64,000 bases of DNA from Arcuatula senhousia (GCA_963971305.1 OZ020309.1:1357001-1421000), one strand, 5' to 3'; shown: positions 44,434 to 56,897, numbered from the stretch's first letter. Notes: generated by a model from the sequence alone, not told the origin. Numbers and translations: made by a program.

Positions 44434-45410
44434 AAAGGTAATAACAAAACTACCGAACTTCAATGATCAATCTCATAGTCCAGAGAAAATGACAAAAAAG
44501 AATCAGTCATACCGGAGAATTGGTGGATCGCAATGGTCCTGGCTTGGTACAGGCATTTCAACGAAATGGTGGGTTAAACCAGGTTTTATGGCGCCAAACC
44601 TCCCTCTTCCATTGCGATCTTTGGATCCGGTGATGACAATAGACACAACATAGGTTTGAGACACGATAGGGATATTGAGGTGATCATGTCAGTACAGCAG
44701 ACCAGTCAAACACTAATTAAAACAATTAACCACCATATCTTGTGGCTTACAGCGAAGAAATATTTTTTTAGGGATCGTATCAGACGTATTTTCTTATAGC
44801 CCTGCTCCAAAAGTCGGTCAAGAAGAAATCGGTGTCTGATAAAAAAAATCTGTGAAATGTGTGCAAGCTCTGGCATATCGAATAAGTTGTGAAATATAAA
44901 CACCGTATGCAGGGGAAGTATGTATATTGCTCTGTAGATTAGTAGATAAGGAAAATTTATAATTTGAAAATTAAAATCGTCTTTTTTATCGTTAATTTTT
45001 GTACTGAGATGACCACCTGGGTCAAATTTGAGTTGCAATTCAAGAAAGACGTGAAGCAACTTGATTTGGTGGTCTCTTTGATCTCCAATTCTGGAGGATA
45101 TATTGAAGAAATCCATCTACCAAATGAAGTGTTATTGACAGAAAGGACATCATCAATATATCTGAATGTAAGATGAAATGACCTTGGCTGCCTCTTTCAT
45201 CTTCTTGTCTTTACGAGTCCCTGAAGAAATTTAGTCTCGTAAGAGTAAAAAAGCAAATCGTCGAGAAGAGGAGCACAGATTGTGCCCAATGGAATGCCGA
45301 TTTGATGTTGTAAAATCTTTCCTCCGAAGGTGACAAAGATATTGTCAATGAGGAAATCAAGCATACTGCAAACTTGTTCCAGTGTGTAACTAATTTTATC
45401 TTTGAAAAAC
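44434..45410 (-). pseudogene. Penelope-like element copy 2, decayed RT and tail
   Basis: Minus-strand blocks: CSMLDFLIDNIFVTFGG, IGIPLGTICAPLL, FYSYETKFLQGL, then (frame change) RYIDDVLSVNN and LEIKETT, then FDPGGHLSTK and KKDDFNFQIINFPYL. The tail 44434-44705 is nearly identical to 12276-12590. Several frameshifts are present. Unlike copy 1 there are no 397 bp repeats or hammerheads at its 5' side. Confidence 0.65.
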
Positions 45411-45621
45411 AGGCCAAAAAGGGGCGGAAATTGGTGTATTGACAAAACTGTTGTAGAATGTTTTTTATTCATTCAATTTTGAAAATTGTATTTTTGTTGA
45501 AGTGCTCATAAACTTCTTTTTACCAAATATGTCAATGATTTTTAAATGTATTTCACCAATCCCTACAAAGTGCGACACGACAAAAATGTTTTTGCGTGAC
45601 AACAGTAAGGTTTTTGCGGTG

Positions 45622-46437
45622 ATAGGTAAATTTTACATACGACAAAAATGAAAACCTATCAATTATCAGTGTCTTAATGAACGAAATAGGTCTTTAAAAA
45701 GTATTGACATTTAACCCTGTATTCGAACGAATCGCTAGGTATATTTTTTAAATAAAAATGTTTAATACAGAAGAAAAAATATAAGATTTCCATCTTGTAA
45801 GCCTTGTTTTTCTACCTTCAGACGATTTATGACAAGGAACCTCACCGTAATGTAAGTTTATCTATACCTATATAGACTTTACTTATTTGCCAAAACTCAG
45901 GACTTGGAATCAGTCTTCTGTCACAAAGCAAAAGAACAAAAATGCCAACCAAAATATTTTATTTTGGTAAGGTTTTTTTCGTGTGTTACCTTTTGCTATA
46001 TAAGGTTTTTTAGTGTGTAGGCGACGGTTTTCGATGAACGAAGCAACAGTTTTTTCGGGTTAAAGTTGATTTTTGGGGTTTTAAATTGGACTTGAAATAC
46101 AATTAAAGAGCTTTTGGTTGTTTTTTTTTATTAAATAAATAAACTACAGACTGATAAATGGGTAATTTACTGTTATTTTTATAACGAAATCGTGCAACAA
46201 ATATAAAAATCTGTACAAGAATAGTATTCAAATATTGTACCGTCGATTTAATTTCATATAAAACTTTAGAAATTACTGTAATAAAAATAGAAGCGGAAAT
46301 ACCGAACAATTTTATATAGGAAATGTTATTTTACATTTTCATTTCACAACCTCAATCTATACATATTCAACAATATAAAAGAAGCACGGGTACCAATGGG
46401 GAATCCGTATTTATACATCCTAAATATAAATGTATAG
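45622..46437. other. Interior of the 45557 element, nothing further identified
   Basis: AT-rich. Subterminal AAGGTTTTT and GCGACGG motifs occur at 45968-46035; no gene. Confidence 0.4.
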
Positions 46438-46990
46438 ACGTTGGATCCCGGGGCGGCCTCTGTATAGAGAAGGGAAGGAGCGGCCGGACAATTAACCTCT
46501 AGCATGGCGATCCTACGGGTTTTTCTTTTAACGGAACCTGCAGCTGGGTTCTTTAACACGGGGTATGAATGTGCGATCAGGTTTTTCAACTTGTTTATTT
46601 AGAAGTGATCGTCCACAGATTTTTCGTTTTACTACATAAAAGCCCAAATTTGCTGAGCATGATGCCCAATACATGTATATATTCAGTTGACAACAACATA
46701 CATGTCTGTTATTAACTGTTATGAATAAAAGATATAAGAAAAGTTTGACATCTACCGTCATTTTGACAATTTTCGATTGGTCCGTGAAAATCGTATCGCT
46801 CCGTACTCTCTGTATCGGGAGACTCGGTGTGGACCCCGGCTTTCATTATGACAGGGATGTCCCATTAAACCACCTGAGGCACACACCTCAGCCGTTTCGA
46901 GGGCAAAGCAGACTTCCCACATGTCAGGTCTCTGCGCGCTCATAAGTGGACTTTTTCCGCGCTGCTACAGGCGTATTCGCCAACAGGAAC
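46438..46990 (+). repeat. Dispersed repeat family D, copy 1 (interrupted)
   Basis: Two parts, about 46438-46585 and 46815-46990, match 58195-58560 in order: ATCCTACGGG, GACCTGCAGC-like, CGGCNTTCATTATGACA, GGGCAAAGC and GTATTCGCCA-like blocks. Unrelated sequence lies between the two parts. Confidence 0.55.
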
Positions 46991-47270
46991 CTGAACGGGG
47001 GGGGGGGGGGTAAAATATAAATTTAAGATTGAAATTGTTTTAATTTTTTTAAGATATAAGATATAAGTATATATTAAGCATAAATTAATACAATTTCAAA
47101 AGCATTCATGGATTCTGTTTTAGTGTAAAAGGGCGTACTTTCGATTTTTGCAAAAATTACATTGAGGTCATTGTTGTTCTTAATAAATAATCTAAGAGCA
47201 ACTCAATTGTTGGTCAGCCTGAAAGTAATACAACAGTTACTAGCGATGGGTGTATATTTTTATACTCCCG

Positions 47271-47835
47271 CTTCGAAGAAGAGGGGGTATACTGTTTTAC
47301 CCTTGTCCGTCCGTTCGTCCGTCCGTCCGTAACAAAACTTTCGTCGCAGTTTTCTAAGCTTCTATATGAGATAGAGTTCTGATATTTTGTATACAGCTTT
47401 ATCCTATAGTACCATATGGTGTATACCGATTTTATGCTCCTAGGTTTACCGAATACTTAGGTTTTTACACATAGTGGACATAAATGCAAAATTTCCTTCA
47501 AAGTTTCCCAAGCAACTACATGAGATAAAGGTATGATATTTTGTATACTGCTTTATCGTATAGTACCGTAAGGTGTATATCGATTTTATGGTCTTAAGTA
47601 GTCTACTTCCTGTTTACCAAATACTTAGGTTTTTACACAAAATGGACATAAATGCAAACTTTCCGTCACAGTTTCCCAAGCAACTACATGAGAAAGGGGT
47701 CTGATATTTTGTATACAGCTTTATCCTATAGTCCCATAAAAGCGATTTTATGTTCCTAGGTGAACTACTTTCTATTTACATAGTGGCATAGTTTGGGGAG
47801 CGGGGGTATCACTAGTGAGCATTAGCTCACAGATT
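47271..47835 (+). mobile_element. Pearl-like element P6 (same family as 39873-40505)
   Basis: Head TATACTCCCGCTTCGAAGAA, (CCGT)n at 47307-47330, about four units, and tail TAGTTTGGGGAGCGGGGGTA..CACTAGTGAGCATTAGCTCA. Confidence 0.7.
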
Positions 47836-47865
47836 CACTTATTCGTTTTTTTTAATCGTTTTCCC

Positions 47866-48317
47866 CGAAGGGAAAATATTTGACATGGACATATTTGATT
47901 TTTGCCCCCTTTTTGCCCCTAATTTCTCAACGAAAAAAGAGGTGACACACAAAATAAAGCCTACCCTTTCTTTTATGGCAAGTGACATTACTATTAAGTT
48001 TCATGGAATTTGATCAACCAAAACAAAAGTAATTGTTGAAACTAATTAAAAAGTCGGTTTTTTGTCAATTTTGGGCCCCTTATTTCTAATCGGAATTATA
48101 AAATGACCCATAAGGAGAGGTGCACATCTTCTTCAATATATCAGTAATCACTGTGTAATATTTCAAAAAGATCCAGTGTTTAGCTTTGAGATTCTGATTA
48201 CACAAGACAGGCACTCCTACAGTGCGACGGACGGAATGACGGAGACGGACGGACGTATAGACGGACGGAGTGACCCGATTACTACACATGTTTTCTCATT
48301 CGGCGACGCAGGTAAAA
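47866..48317 (-). mobile_element. Pearl-like element P7, truncated (same family as 26055-27280)
   Basis: Inverted: head at 48300-48317, (ACGG)n at 48228-48267, and a little over one unit with TTTTATGGCAAGTGACATTA. Terminal block Z is missing. Confidence 0.6.
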
Positions 48318-48887
48318 ACCTAATTATAAGGAGGAAACCGTCGCAGTCTTAGGCTGTGTCGCTCAAAAACCGTCGCAGGTTCCCGAACAAACCTTACAGT
48401 ATTCACGAAAAAACCGTAACGTGTTTGGAGGAAAATGTAAATTACTTCAAGGTATCTTTATAACTGTTTGTAAGAAAGATGCTAAACGTTTCAGATTTGA
48501 CAAAAGAGTCACAAAAATTATTTTTGTTCGGTTTTACAATTGTTTTTTGACGAAATAACGATATTTTTGAAAATGATAACAATGTTTAATTTTGACTATT
48601 AAATGACTTTGAATTGTGTCAATATTCATTAATTATGTTCGGTACATTTTTAAAAACACTTGACATATTTTTTACAAATCAATTAGTCTATAAACTAAAC
48701 TGACCTTGAAAAAGTCAATATCGTCTTAATTTTCCACTGTTTTTCCCACAATGCATTTAGGAGATCATCAAAAACCTTACTGTTGTCACGCAAAAACAAA
48801 TTTATCGTGTCGCACTTTGTAGGGATTGTTCACCATTACATTGCTTCAGGGGGGCTAAAGACAGGCCACGCCCATAAAATCAACTTT

Positions 48888-50570
48888 TTTAGCTCACCTG
48901 GACCGATGGTCCATGTAGGCTTTTGCCATCACTTGGCGTCCGTCCGTCCGTCGTCGTCGTCGTCCGTCGTCGTCGTTAACTTTTCTTTGAAAATCTTCTC
49001 CCCCGAAACGACTAAAGGGATTGCTTTGAAACTTTGCACACTTCATCTATGGGATGTCCTCTACCAAGATTGCACAAATGGTGACAGCCGTCTAAACAAC
49101 ATGGCTGACATTACTAAAAATAGACTTGAGGGGTCAGACTACTGTTTTTGGCTTGTAAATCAAAAAGTATAAGAGATAGATGAAATCTGATGCCACGCTG
49201 CTGCTTCAGCATCAAAAGCTCTACAAAAGTTTCCATTGAGTCGAAGTTGTCAGATGACACCTCAAAGGAGTTACGGCCCCTTAAAGGTGAAAAATAGCAT
49301 TTTTTCATGTTTTTAGCCTATAGAATGAATACTATTACAGATTGAGAAACGCTTTTGCTTGCTTTAATGTCCAGTTCATTTCGCTCTACTAAAGTTTTCA
49401 TAGGGTAGAAGTTGTCAGATGACCCCTTAGAGGGGTTATGGCCTCTTCAATTACGTTTTTCCATGTTTTTGGCTTAGTGAATGAAAACTATAGCAGATAG
49501 AGAAAAACTGTTGCTTGCTTAAATGTTCAGCTCATAAAGCTCTACAAAAGTCTCCAAGGATCGAAGTTGTCAGATGACCCCTTATAGGGGTAGCGGCCCC
49601 TAAAATGACATATTTTCATGTTTTTGGCTTAGTGAATGAAAACTATTGCAGATAAAGAAAAGCTGTTGCTTGCTTAAATGTTCAGTTCATTTGGCTCTAC
49701 AAAAGTCTTCACAGGGTCAAAATTGTCAGATGAACCCTTATAGGGGTTATAGCCCCTCAAATAACGTTCTTTCATGTTTTTGGCCTATAGAATGAAAACT
49801 ATAGCAGATAGAGAAAAGCTGTTGCTTGTTAAATGCTCATTTACTTCGGCTCTTCAAAAGTCTTCATAGGATAGAAGTTGTCAGATGACCCCTTACAGGG
49901 GTAACGGCCGCTAAAATGACGTATTTTCAGGTTTTTGGCTTAGTGAATGAAAACTATAGCAGATAGAGAAAAACTGTTGCTTGCTTAAATGTTCAGTTCA
50001 TTTAGCTCTACATAAGTTTTCATAGGGTCAAAGTCGTCAGATGACCCCTTATAGGGGTTACAGCACCTAAAATAACGCTTTTTTTATGTTCTATACCTAT
50101 AGAATGAAAACTATAGTAGATAGAGAAAAGCTTTTGCTTGCTTAAATGTTCAGTATATTTAGCTCTTCTAAAGTTTTCACAGGGTAGAAGTTGTCAGATG
50201 ACCCCTTATAGGGGTAATGGCCCCTAAAATTACGTTTTCCATGTTTTTGGCTTAGTGAATGAAAACTATAGCAGATAGAGAGAAGCTGTTGCTTGCTTAA
50301 ATGTTCAGCTCATAAAGCTATACAAAAGTCTCCATCGGATCGAAGTTGTCAGATGACCCCTTATAGGGGTTATGGCCCCTAAAATAATGTTTTTTTCATG
50401 ATTTGGACCTAGGGCTACAGAATGATACTATAGTAGATAGAGAAAAACTGTTACTTGCTTAAATGTTCAGCTCATTTAGCTCTAGAAAAGTCTTAACATG
50501 TATAGGGTTGACTCAAGACCAGGTGGGCGATTCAGGCTCCTGTGAGCCTATTGTTTATTTTTGGTGCGAT
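48888..50570 (+). mobile_element. Pearl-like element P8, about ten ~150 bp units
   Basis: The head AGCTCACCTGGACC..GGTCCATGT forms a hairpin, followed by CCGTCCGTCCGTCGTCGTCG (48941-48976). About ten units follow with GCAGATAGAGAAAAGCTGTT, GCTTGCTTAAATGTTCAG and GTTGTCAGATGACCCCTTAT. The tail is CTCAAGACCAGGTGGGCGATTC. The same family is inverted at 58591-60389. It is non-coding despite short frames. Confidence 0.75.
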
Positions 50571-50915
50571 TTTAAAAATCCTTTTTCATTTAATTCCTTG
50601 TGAAAATCCCTGCCTTATTTGGTAATCAGATTTGCAATATTTATTACCGTTTTTTGAGAAATTAGGCGTCAAAGGGCCAGAAATGTCAATTAATACATGT
50701 ATAAAAATAATGCTTTTTGTATTAGATGTTGGTGTAATTATATATGTGTCAAAAATGCATTTTTAAGTCCACCACAGGATGCATGTGTCAAAAAGCTTTG
50801 TAAGTCCACCATGGGCTTCATGTGACCAAAGCAATGGACTATCCATATTGGGCCTCCAACGTACAGGGTTCAACTTGTTGCGGTTGTATCATGCTGCGCT
50901 CGGCGTAGCTTTTTT
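50571..50915 (+). repeat. Array fragment plus terminal block Z, copy 4
   Basis: 50571-50720 resembles 44155-44285 (CCTTGTGAAAATCCCTGCC). 50758-50915 is block Z (CCATATTGGGCCTCCAACG, GTATCATGCTGCGCTCGGCG). Confidence 0.5.
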
Positions 50916-51434
50916 TCCTAAGATTAGTGATTTTTTTAAACTCAAATTGTTGCTCAAAGTAATGTATACATAGTAATTATTTTGTTTATGTTGCAGCGTC
51001 AATTTTGTTGTCGATCCGATACTCTATAAGTTGACTGGTTGGTAGCTTCCTTTAGACTCTATATATAGTAATTTATATATATAACCTTCAATAGAATTGG
51101 CAAACACTATCTTCAGGTAAATAAGCACAAAACTTGTTTGTTTAGAAGGTCTACCATTTTCCTATTATCAAGATGACATTTTCATTCAAATGGGTCTATT
51201 TTGAACATGATTTTCCAACTTGTGTGTATGCAACAGTAAAAAAGAGTATTCTTTTATAAAGTGACAATCATTTTGCTACAAAATATCGTTCACAGTAAGA
51301 TGTTTGGAAATACTTTTTTATATTTCGCCTCTAGCTGGACCCAAATAGGGCCTTATCAGTCAGACAGTGAGTTAATTGCCGCTTGACCTCAATGGAAACT
51401 ACGCCACTGCATGGAAATTGAAATGTTTTAATAA
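50916..51434. other. Intergenic, nothing identified
   Basis: No gene or shared repeat recognised. Confidence 0.4.
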
Positions 51435-51576
51435 AGGTAATAACAAAACTACCGAACTTTAATGATCAATCTCATAGTCTAGAGAAAATGACAAAAACGA
51501 ATCAGTCATACCGGAGAATTGGTGGATCGCAATGGTCATGGCTTGGTACAGGCATTTCAAACGAAATGATGGGTCA
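51435..51576 (-). mobile_element. Penelope-like element tail, copy 3
   Basis: Matches the first ~140 bp of the tails at 12276 and 44434 (GGTAATAACAAAACTACCGA, ATTGGTGGATCGCAATGG) and then stops at the next TIR element. Confidence 0.65.
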
Positions 51577-51581
51577 AGGTT

Positions 51582-52523
51582 TGAAAAAATGGCTGCCATG
51601 CATTGTCAATACAAAACTTTCAAAAAATACACAGCCTAGATGAAATAAGTATTTTGCTAAAATTATATTGAAATGAATGTATTACAATCTTACCTAAAGC
51701 AAGCTAGAAATCTATACTACTAAAATAACGAAGCGTTTTTTGTTAGCCGGGTTGCAGCCTAAACAACAAACGCTACGACTAAGCTTCATATATCAAAAAT
51801 AGGGGATGGTTGTGCCCTTTAAAAATATCATTAACACATATGCAATTATGTCTGCAGTTTGCTAATTAACCTAATTAATTGATCCGGAAACGTTTTAGCC
51901 GTCATCGTTCCGGAATTACACTCTAGCGGTCATACTAAAAAGCGATAGGAAGTGTCCGAGTGGGCATTTGGCGCCCGAGACAAACAATTTGTTCTTATCT
52001 GAATATGAAAAATAATGGAATACATGTATAAATTAATTGTTACAGAATTATTTATTCAATCGATATATCAACCTAAAAAAATAAAAAACTGACAGTAACC
52101 AAAAACTTATTAGAGTAAAATAATACCGTAGAACCTTTAATTTGCGATTAGCACAACGATGTAAGGTCACACAAATGCAATGTTTTATTGTGTTATATTT
52201 TGTAAAGCAAACCAACGATTGATTTTCCCGCGAATTCGCGGGTTTTTCCTAGTAATATCATATAAAAACTGTCTTTAAAGGTAAAATATTAAAGTTTTGT
52301 AAGGGTGTGCTCGAATGGTAGGATAGTAATCAGACGCACCTTACATGTTTATGTAAATAAAATTAAATTAAGACTCATTGTGGGATTTTAAATGTTAGCT
52401 TGCTCTGGGTAATGGTAAGTTAAATCTAATTAGACAGGTTTTGAACAAAATACATCATTTGCTTTATCTGTGTATTTTTTTAAAGTTTTGTATTGACAAT
52501 TAATGCATGGCAGCCATTTTTCA
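51582..52523. mobile_element. 0.94 kb TIR element
   Basis: TIRs of ~52 bp: TGAAAAAATGGCTGCCATGC at the left and the inverse of TGAAAAATGGCTGCCATGC at the right, both continuing into TTGTCAATACAAAACTTT. No clear target duplication and no coding capacity. It separates the Penelope-like tail from the pseudogene copy. Confidence 0.65.
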
Positions 52524-52781
52524 TTTAGAAGAACCAGGTTTCAAGATCAGTTGCGTATCTTTTTTTCTGTTTTCTGAGCCAACTTAGACATTTTAAAGGG
52601 TCGTAAACAGACATTTTTTTGTAACAGATTTTTAAGGCTTCTACTGAGGTGTTGATTTAAAATATAATTATCATGAGTTGTACCGTGCCTCCCATTTCCA
52701 GGTACGAGTATACAATTATCGCCCTTGGATTTTCGTTGTCCACGAATATAGATCCATTAAAAATAGTACCTATGACCAAGT

Positions 52782-52783
<2 letters not shown>

Positions 52784-52812
<29 letters not shown>
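52784..52812. repeat. (TG)n microsatellite
   Basis: About 14 uninterrupted TG dinucleotides within the extra intron sequence of the pseudogene copy. Confidence 0.9.
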
Positions 52813-52813
<1 letters not shown>

Positions 52814-53540
52814 CTATTAACTTTTAGAGGTTGGTTTTGGTCTCAAATTGATGTCACAGTAATAAGGAAATTTAATGACATCCTTAAAAATCAATTGGTA
52901 AAGGTAGCTCTTTATTGCACAAAAAAGGGGGGGGGGGTTGCTTTTCGGAAGCTCTCAGATTTTATCCCCCCCTAGGACCCCAGAAATTTCAACTGTCAAA
53001 AAAGTTTGGTATCTGTGATAGGAGAATTTGTTGCATTATTTGTTTGCAATTGTGGTAATGAGAAAGTGTGTTTAAAATTATTTTGTTTAAGCAGGTGCAA
53101 TTTTTAAAATTGTTATTGAACAAAGAGGGAAAATTAAGTGTGGTATCGGTCCTCTAGGTCAGTCAAGCATCTACTTCCTGTTATCTAAACGGTCAAGTGG
53201 GGAAATCCTTAGCATGATTGTTTGGCTTTAGTTTTCAATTTTCTTTATACTTTCCTACATTTGTGAATTATATAAATATGTATTATAATTTCTCTTTACA
53301 GAAAAACGCTATACGATTTTGATGTATATGTTAACATTTATTGTTTGACCGGCCGTATGCCATGTGACCATATCCCTTCAAACATAAGTTCTGACTTACT
53401 GGGAGAACTATGGAATTTAACATTCTTCCAGTTGAAATTATTGAGGAAATATTTTTCTTATTTGTCTCTGAAGGAATTGTACAAACATGTTAGACTTGTT
53501 TGCAAGTCCTGAGAAGCTTTGTCGTTTTGTCCGAGGCTAT

Positions 53541-53927
53541 AGCCCTTTTGAAAAAGTCATCCGGAATTCCGATTCAGAGTCTTTTATTTTTATTTTTGCA
53601 AGAGTAGTTTCCCTTTGTGGGTCGGCCACATTGTTTGATCAACGTTGAGCTAAGGAAAACATTAATTTATCCCTTTCAGTTTTTGGCGTAATTTTCCCTT
53701 CCCGATTAAAATAAACTGGTTTGGAGTAAAGTCATGGATGTTAACGTATGTTTAGTAGTTTAAGACTGTGGCAGAGAGATTTAAAAGTGTTTTAACGGGT
53801 TGACAAATTTAGTTGATTTTAACAGACTTTCAATTGCGAGGCCGACCCGGAAATCGTAAACCTGTAGTAAATAAGTAAAAGATTGCTGGAGTCCAGACGT
53901 CCGGAAAATACTTTCTAAAAAGGACAA
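53541..53927. mobile_element. 387 bp insertion in the pseudogene F-box
   Basis: Absent from the intact gene, where CTAT joins TGGCAG directly. The ends AGCCCTTTTGAAAAAGT and the inverse of TGTCCTTTTTAGAAAGT are loosely inverted. Inside, GTGGGTCGGCC and GGCCGACCC form another inverted pair. Probably a MITE; the target duplication is at most 2-3 bp. Confidence 0.6.
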
Positions 53928-56048
53928 TGGCAGAGTGTTAATATGAAACTGTTAACGAATGGACAAGATGAAACATTATGTAGATCGGATGCATTGGAAA
54001 TTATAACAGCTGTCGCCAAAAGCGTAACTAGATTGACCTGTGATCACATCATTAGAGAAGGTCCCATGAACATTTTGGACAAGACTGAATTTCCAAACTT
54101 GAAAAAAACTAACAGTGTTTATGAGACGGCATGAGCATATACCGGACACGTTAAATGTTAATGTTGTTGATAAGTTGGTTGCACGGTTTCAAAACTTAAA
54201 AGAAATTAGAATATCTGTAATAATGTCATTGACTGACTTCACCGATAAAGGTACCGAACATTTACGAAAACTCGACTCTATTGAATACCATATAGAAGAT
54301 TTTCTTGTGGTCAACGGCAACGAAGAAGAGCGGGAATTTAATGAAATTTTTCGTCAGTCCATCAACTTTTTACCGAACTTGACATGTTTACAAGGCTTTC
54401 AGATGATAGATTACAACTCACTAGCAACGTTACTACAGAAATGTACAAAATTAAACGAAGTTAAATTCTTTCCAGGGAATTATCTTAATTTACAATTAAA
54501 GAAGGGATCCATAACGTCGAGCCCTCTGAACTCATTGACGAGATTGACATTAGATTTGGCACAGGCTGAAGACCGATGGATTGAAGCTCTTGTAAAATTT
54601 TTACCCAACCTTGAACATTTGAATGTAAGTGATGGTAATGGCATATCGGACCATGGAGTGGCTCTTGTTGCAAAATACTGCCCAAAACTTCAGAGCATTG
54701 ATATAAGTAGATGTGAGTACGAAGTGATCGGAATTACTACCAACATTACTGATGAAGGAATGAAGGCGATTGCAAATGGCTGCCATCTTTTGCGAACGTT
54801 AAAGGCTAATTTCAATACTAATATCAGTGACGAAAGCCTTGCTGCTTTAGCTCAGAGTTGTCCAAATCTCGAAGACATCGAGTTAAAGAAAACGAGAATA
54901 AGTGATAAAGGGGTGCAGTCATTGGTTTTGGGATGCCCTCTTCTAAAGCGTATTAATCTCGATTTGTGTTCAAACATTTCGGTTAAATCCGCTAAATTGG
55001 TTATTGAAAACCTAGGTTCAATACATGTTTTATCCCTTCGAAAAAAGGAGTCACTGCTCGAGAATCCTATACAATCTGACTGGTTACGACTTGATTATGA
55101 GTCCTTACGTCACACAAGTACGCACCAGGGTCATTCGCCACTCGCCGAAGTCGGTATAAATGTTGATGACACGTGTCTTAAAGCCATTGCTGATGCATGT
55201 CCGGACTTAAGAAGGGTAAAGTTGGCACCAAATGATAGGTTAACAGACGTTGGGATTGAGCACCTCCTTAGAAAATGCAAATTACTAACGGAACTCAATA
55301 TAGTTGGAAAACACTTTGATAGGATACGCCTTCAAGAGGGTGAAGTTCAAAACTGCGAAATACCATTTACTTCAAACCTAACCAATAAAACACTGTTTTC
55401 TATAGTGAACTTCGGACATAGTTTGAGAAGAGTGAACATGCGTAGAAATTTTAATATAGACAAGACCGGAATTCTAGTTCTCTTGAAACAATGTCTTAAT
55501 CTGCAAAAAAATCTATCTGTCTGTTTTGCACAGGCGTTTTAACACACCGCTGAACATAATCACTTTGGAAGATTGCAAAGAAGTTGTTTCTGATCTGGAG
55601 ACGAGCGAGTGGGGTGAAGAAATTCCTCGATTCGTCGTTATTTATGACGAAAGTTTCGGATTTAAGGAAGGGTATTTAGATATCTTCAACGTGCAGATGC
55701 GCATGACGAAGACAAAGCCAATGGTCAGTTATATAGAGTCGAAACAACCTACAGAAAGAGGAAGGGAGAGTGTAAATTGGAATCAGGGGCGTTTACCCTT
55801 ATAAGTGATGCCATTTCAAAACTTAAAAAACAAAAAAAGCCCCAGGTGTAGACCACATTTTTAACAACATGATCAAAAATAGCCAAACAGTTTTACTTCC
55901 ATGTCTATCCAAAATATTTATCTCATGTTTATCTCATGGTATATATCTCAGTTCATGGGCAGGACTACAACACGTTGCATTGGAACAAAACCACTAATAT
56001 CACCAAAAGCATGTATTCTAATACATCCTCTGCTATTATAATAACAGT

Positions 56049-56600
56049 TGTACAGAGTACTTTAAAATAGACAGAGGTGTGAGACAGGGAGATTCGCTGA
56101 GCCTACCTTATTTAATGTATAATATAAACGATATATGTGATTTATTTAGTACTTGTGAAACTATGACATTAGCTTTAGACGAATCCAAACTTGGAAGTCT
56201 TTTATTTGCCGACAATTTAGTTCTTTCGTCTTGAGGGTTTACAGAAAAGCTTAAATAAATAAGCCATTTATTGCGAAACGTGGCAACTTTCCGTGAACTG
56301 CAATAAAACGAAATTATAAGTATATATAATAGCAGAATTACCCAAAACTTGAATATATTTTATAACAAGACTAAAATAGAGCAGGTAACAGAAATAAAAT
56401 TTTTAAGAATTTTTCTATCATCGAATAGGGAACCTTACTCAGTCGGCAAAATATCTTGCACAAAAAGCTTACAAAGTTTTGTTTTCAATCAAAGCGGGAA
56501 CAACCACCTACATGTAAATCAGGTTCCTGAAAATCTTGCATGTCACCTGTTTGACTCATTAGTGAGGCCAATTTTACCCTACAATAGTGACATTTGGTAA
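56049..56600 (+). pseudogene. Decayed LINE reverse-transcriptase fragment
   Basis: One frame from 56049 reads RGVRQGDSLS, then NINDICDLF, GSLLFADNLVLSS, stop. This is the RT palm core, with the catalytic FADD changed to FADN. Further downstream, in other frames, ITEIKFLRI-like and LVRPILPYNSDIW blocks continue the RT/thumb. Frameshifts and stops abound. It belongs to a non-LTR family different from the LINE at 28260. Confidence 0.65.
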
Positions 56601-56868
56601 AGTATATGAATATTAATTATTTTTTTTTATAATTCATCCAAGCGAGCATCTTTGAGTAATTCTAAAGTTGATTCACTGTCTTTTTTAGATGAATCTATAG
56701 TAGATAAAGTTCATATACTAAGTTTTGTAAATATACTGTAGGTGTGAAACAATGTACCAGTAATGTAGCATCTAGATCTGAAATGGGAAGATACATAGTG
56801 GATAGCTTTATTAAGATACAATCTTTATTGTATGAAGATTAAATAACCTAGATATAAATCCAATACTA
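56601..56868. other. Remnant 3' part of the LINE fragment, unresolved
   Basis: Possibly more of the decayed element; no frame can be followed. Confidence 0.3.
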
Positions 56869-56888
56869 AGAGAGAGAGAGAGAGAGAG
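56869..56888. repeat. (AG)n microsatellite
   Basis: About ten AG dinucleotides. Confidence 0.9.
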
Positions 56889-56897
56889 TTTCAGTGA

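Larger units (their letters stand above)
45557..48828. mobile_element. 3.27 kb TIR element with 5 bp target duplication
   Basis: TIRs of ~65 bp begin CAATCCCTACAAAGTGCGAC (inverse at 48809-48828) and share GTTTTTGCGTGACAACAGTA. TTCAC flanks both sides (45552-45556 and 48829-48833). The subterminal motif AAACCGTCGC and relatives recurs in both orientations (46020-46035 and 48325-48420). The interior holds repeat D and two pearl-like elements but no transposase. Superfamily unassigned. Confidence 0.8.
52535..55945 (+). pseudogene. Duplicated F-box/LRR gene copy, inactivated
   Basis: The homology to 17080-19575 covers the leader exon, the intron acceptor and the whole coding region, so this is a DNA-level duplication rather than a retrocopy. 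Lesions: an extra T at about 53452-53456; TGG changed to TGA at 53510-53512; a 387 bp insertion (53541-53927) in the F-box; a seventh A at 54102-54108; and a rearranged run near 55504-55516 that shifts the C-terminus. Between the last two, 475 codons (54115-55542) remain open and match the intact protein at roughly nine residues in ten. The leader intron has an extra ~450 bp (52707-53155) with a TG repeat. No AATAAA is visible. A protein with only the LRR part could be made from an internal ATG, but there is no evidence for it. Confidence 0.85.

Noticed and set aside
48783..49172. 129-codon frame
   Set aside because: Covers the hairpin head and GTC tract of a pearl-like element; a chance frame.
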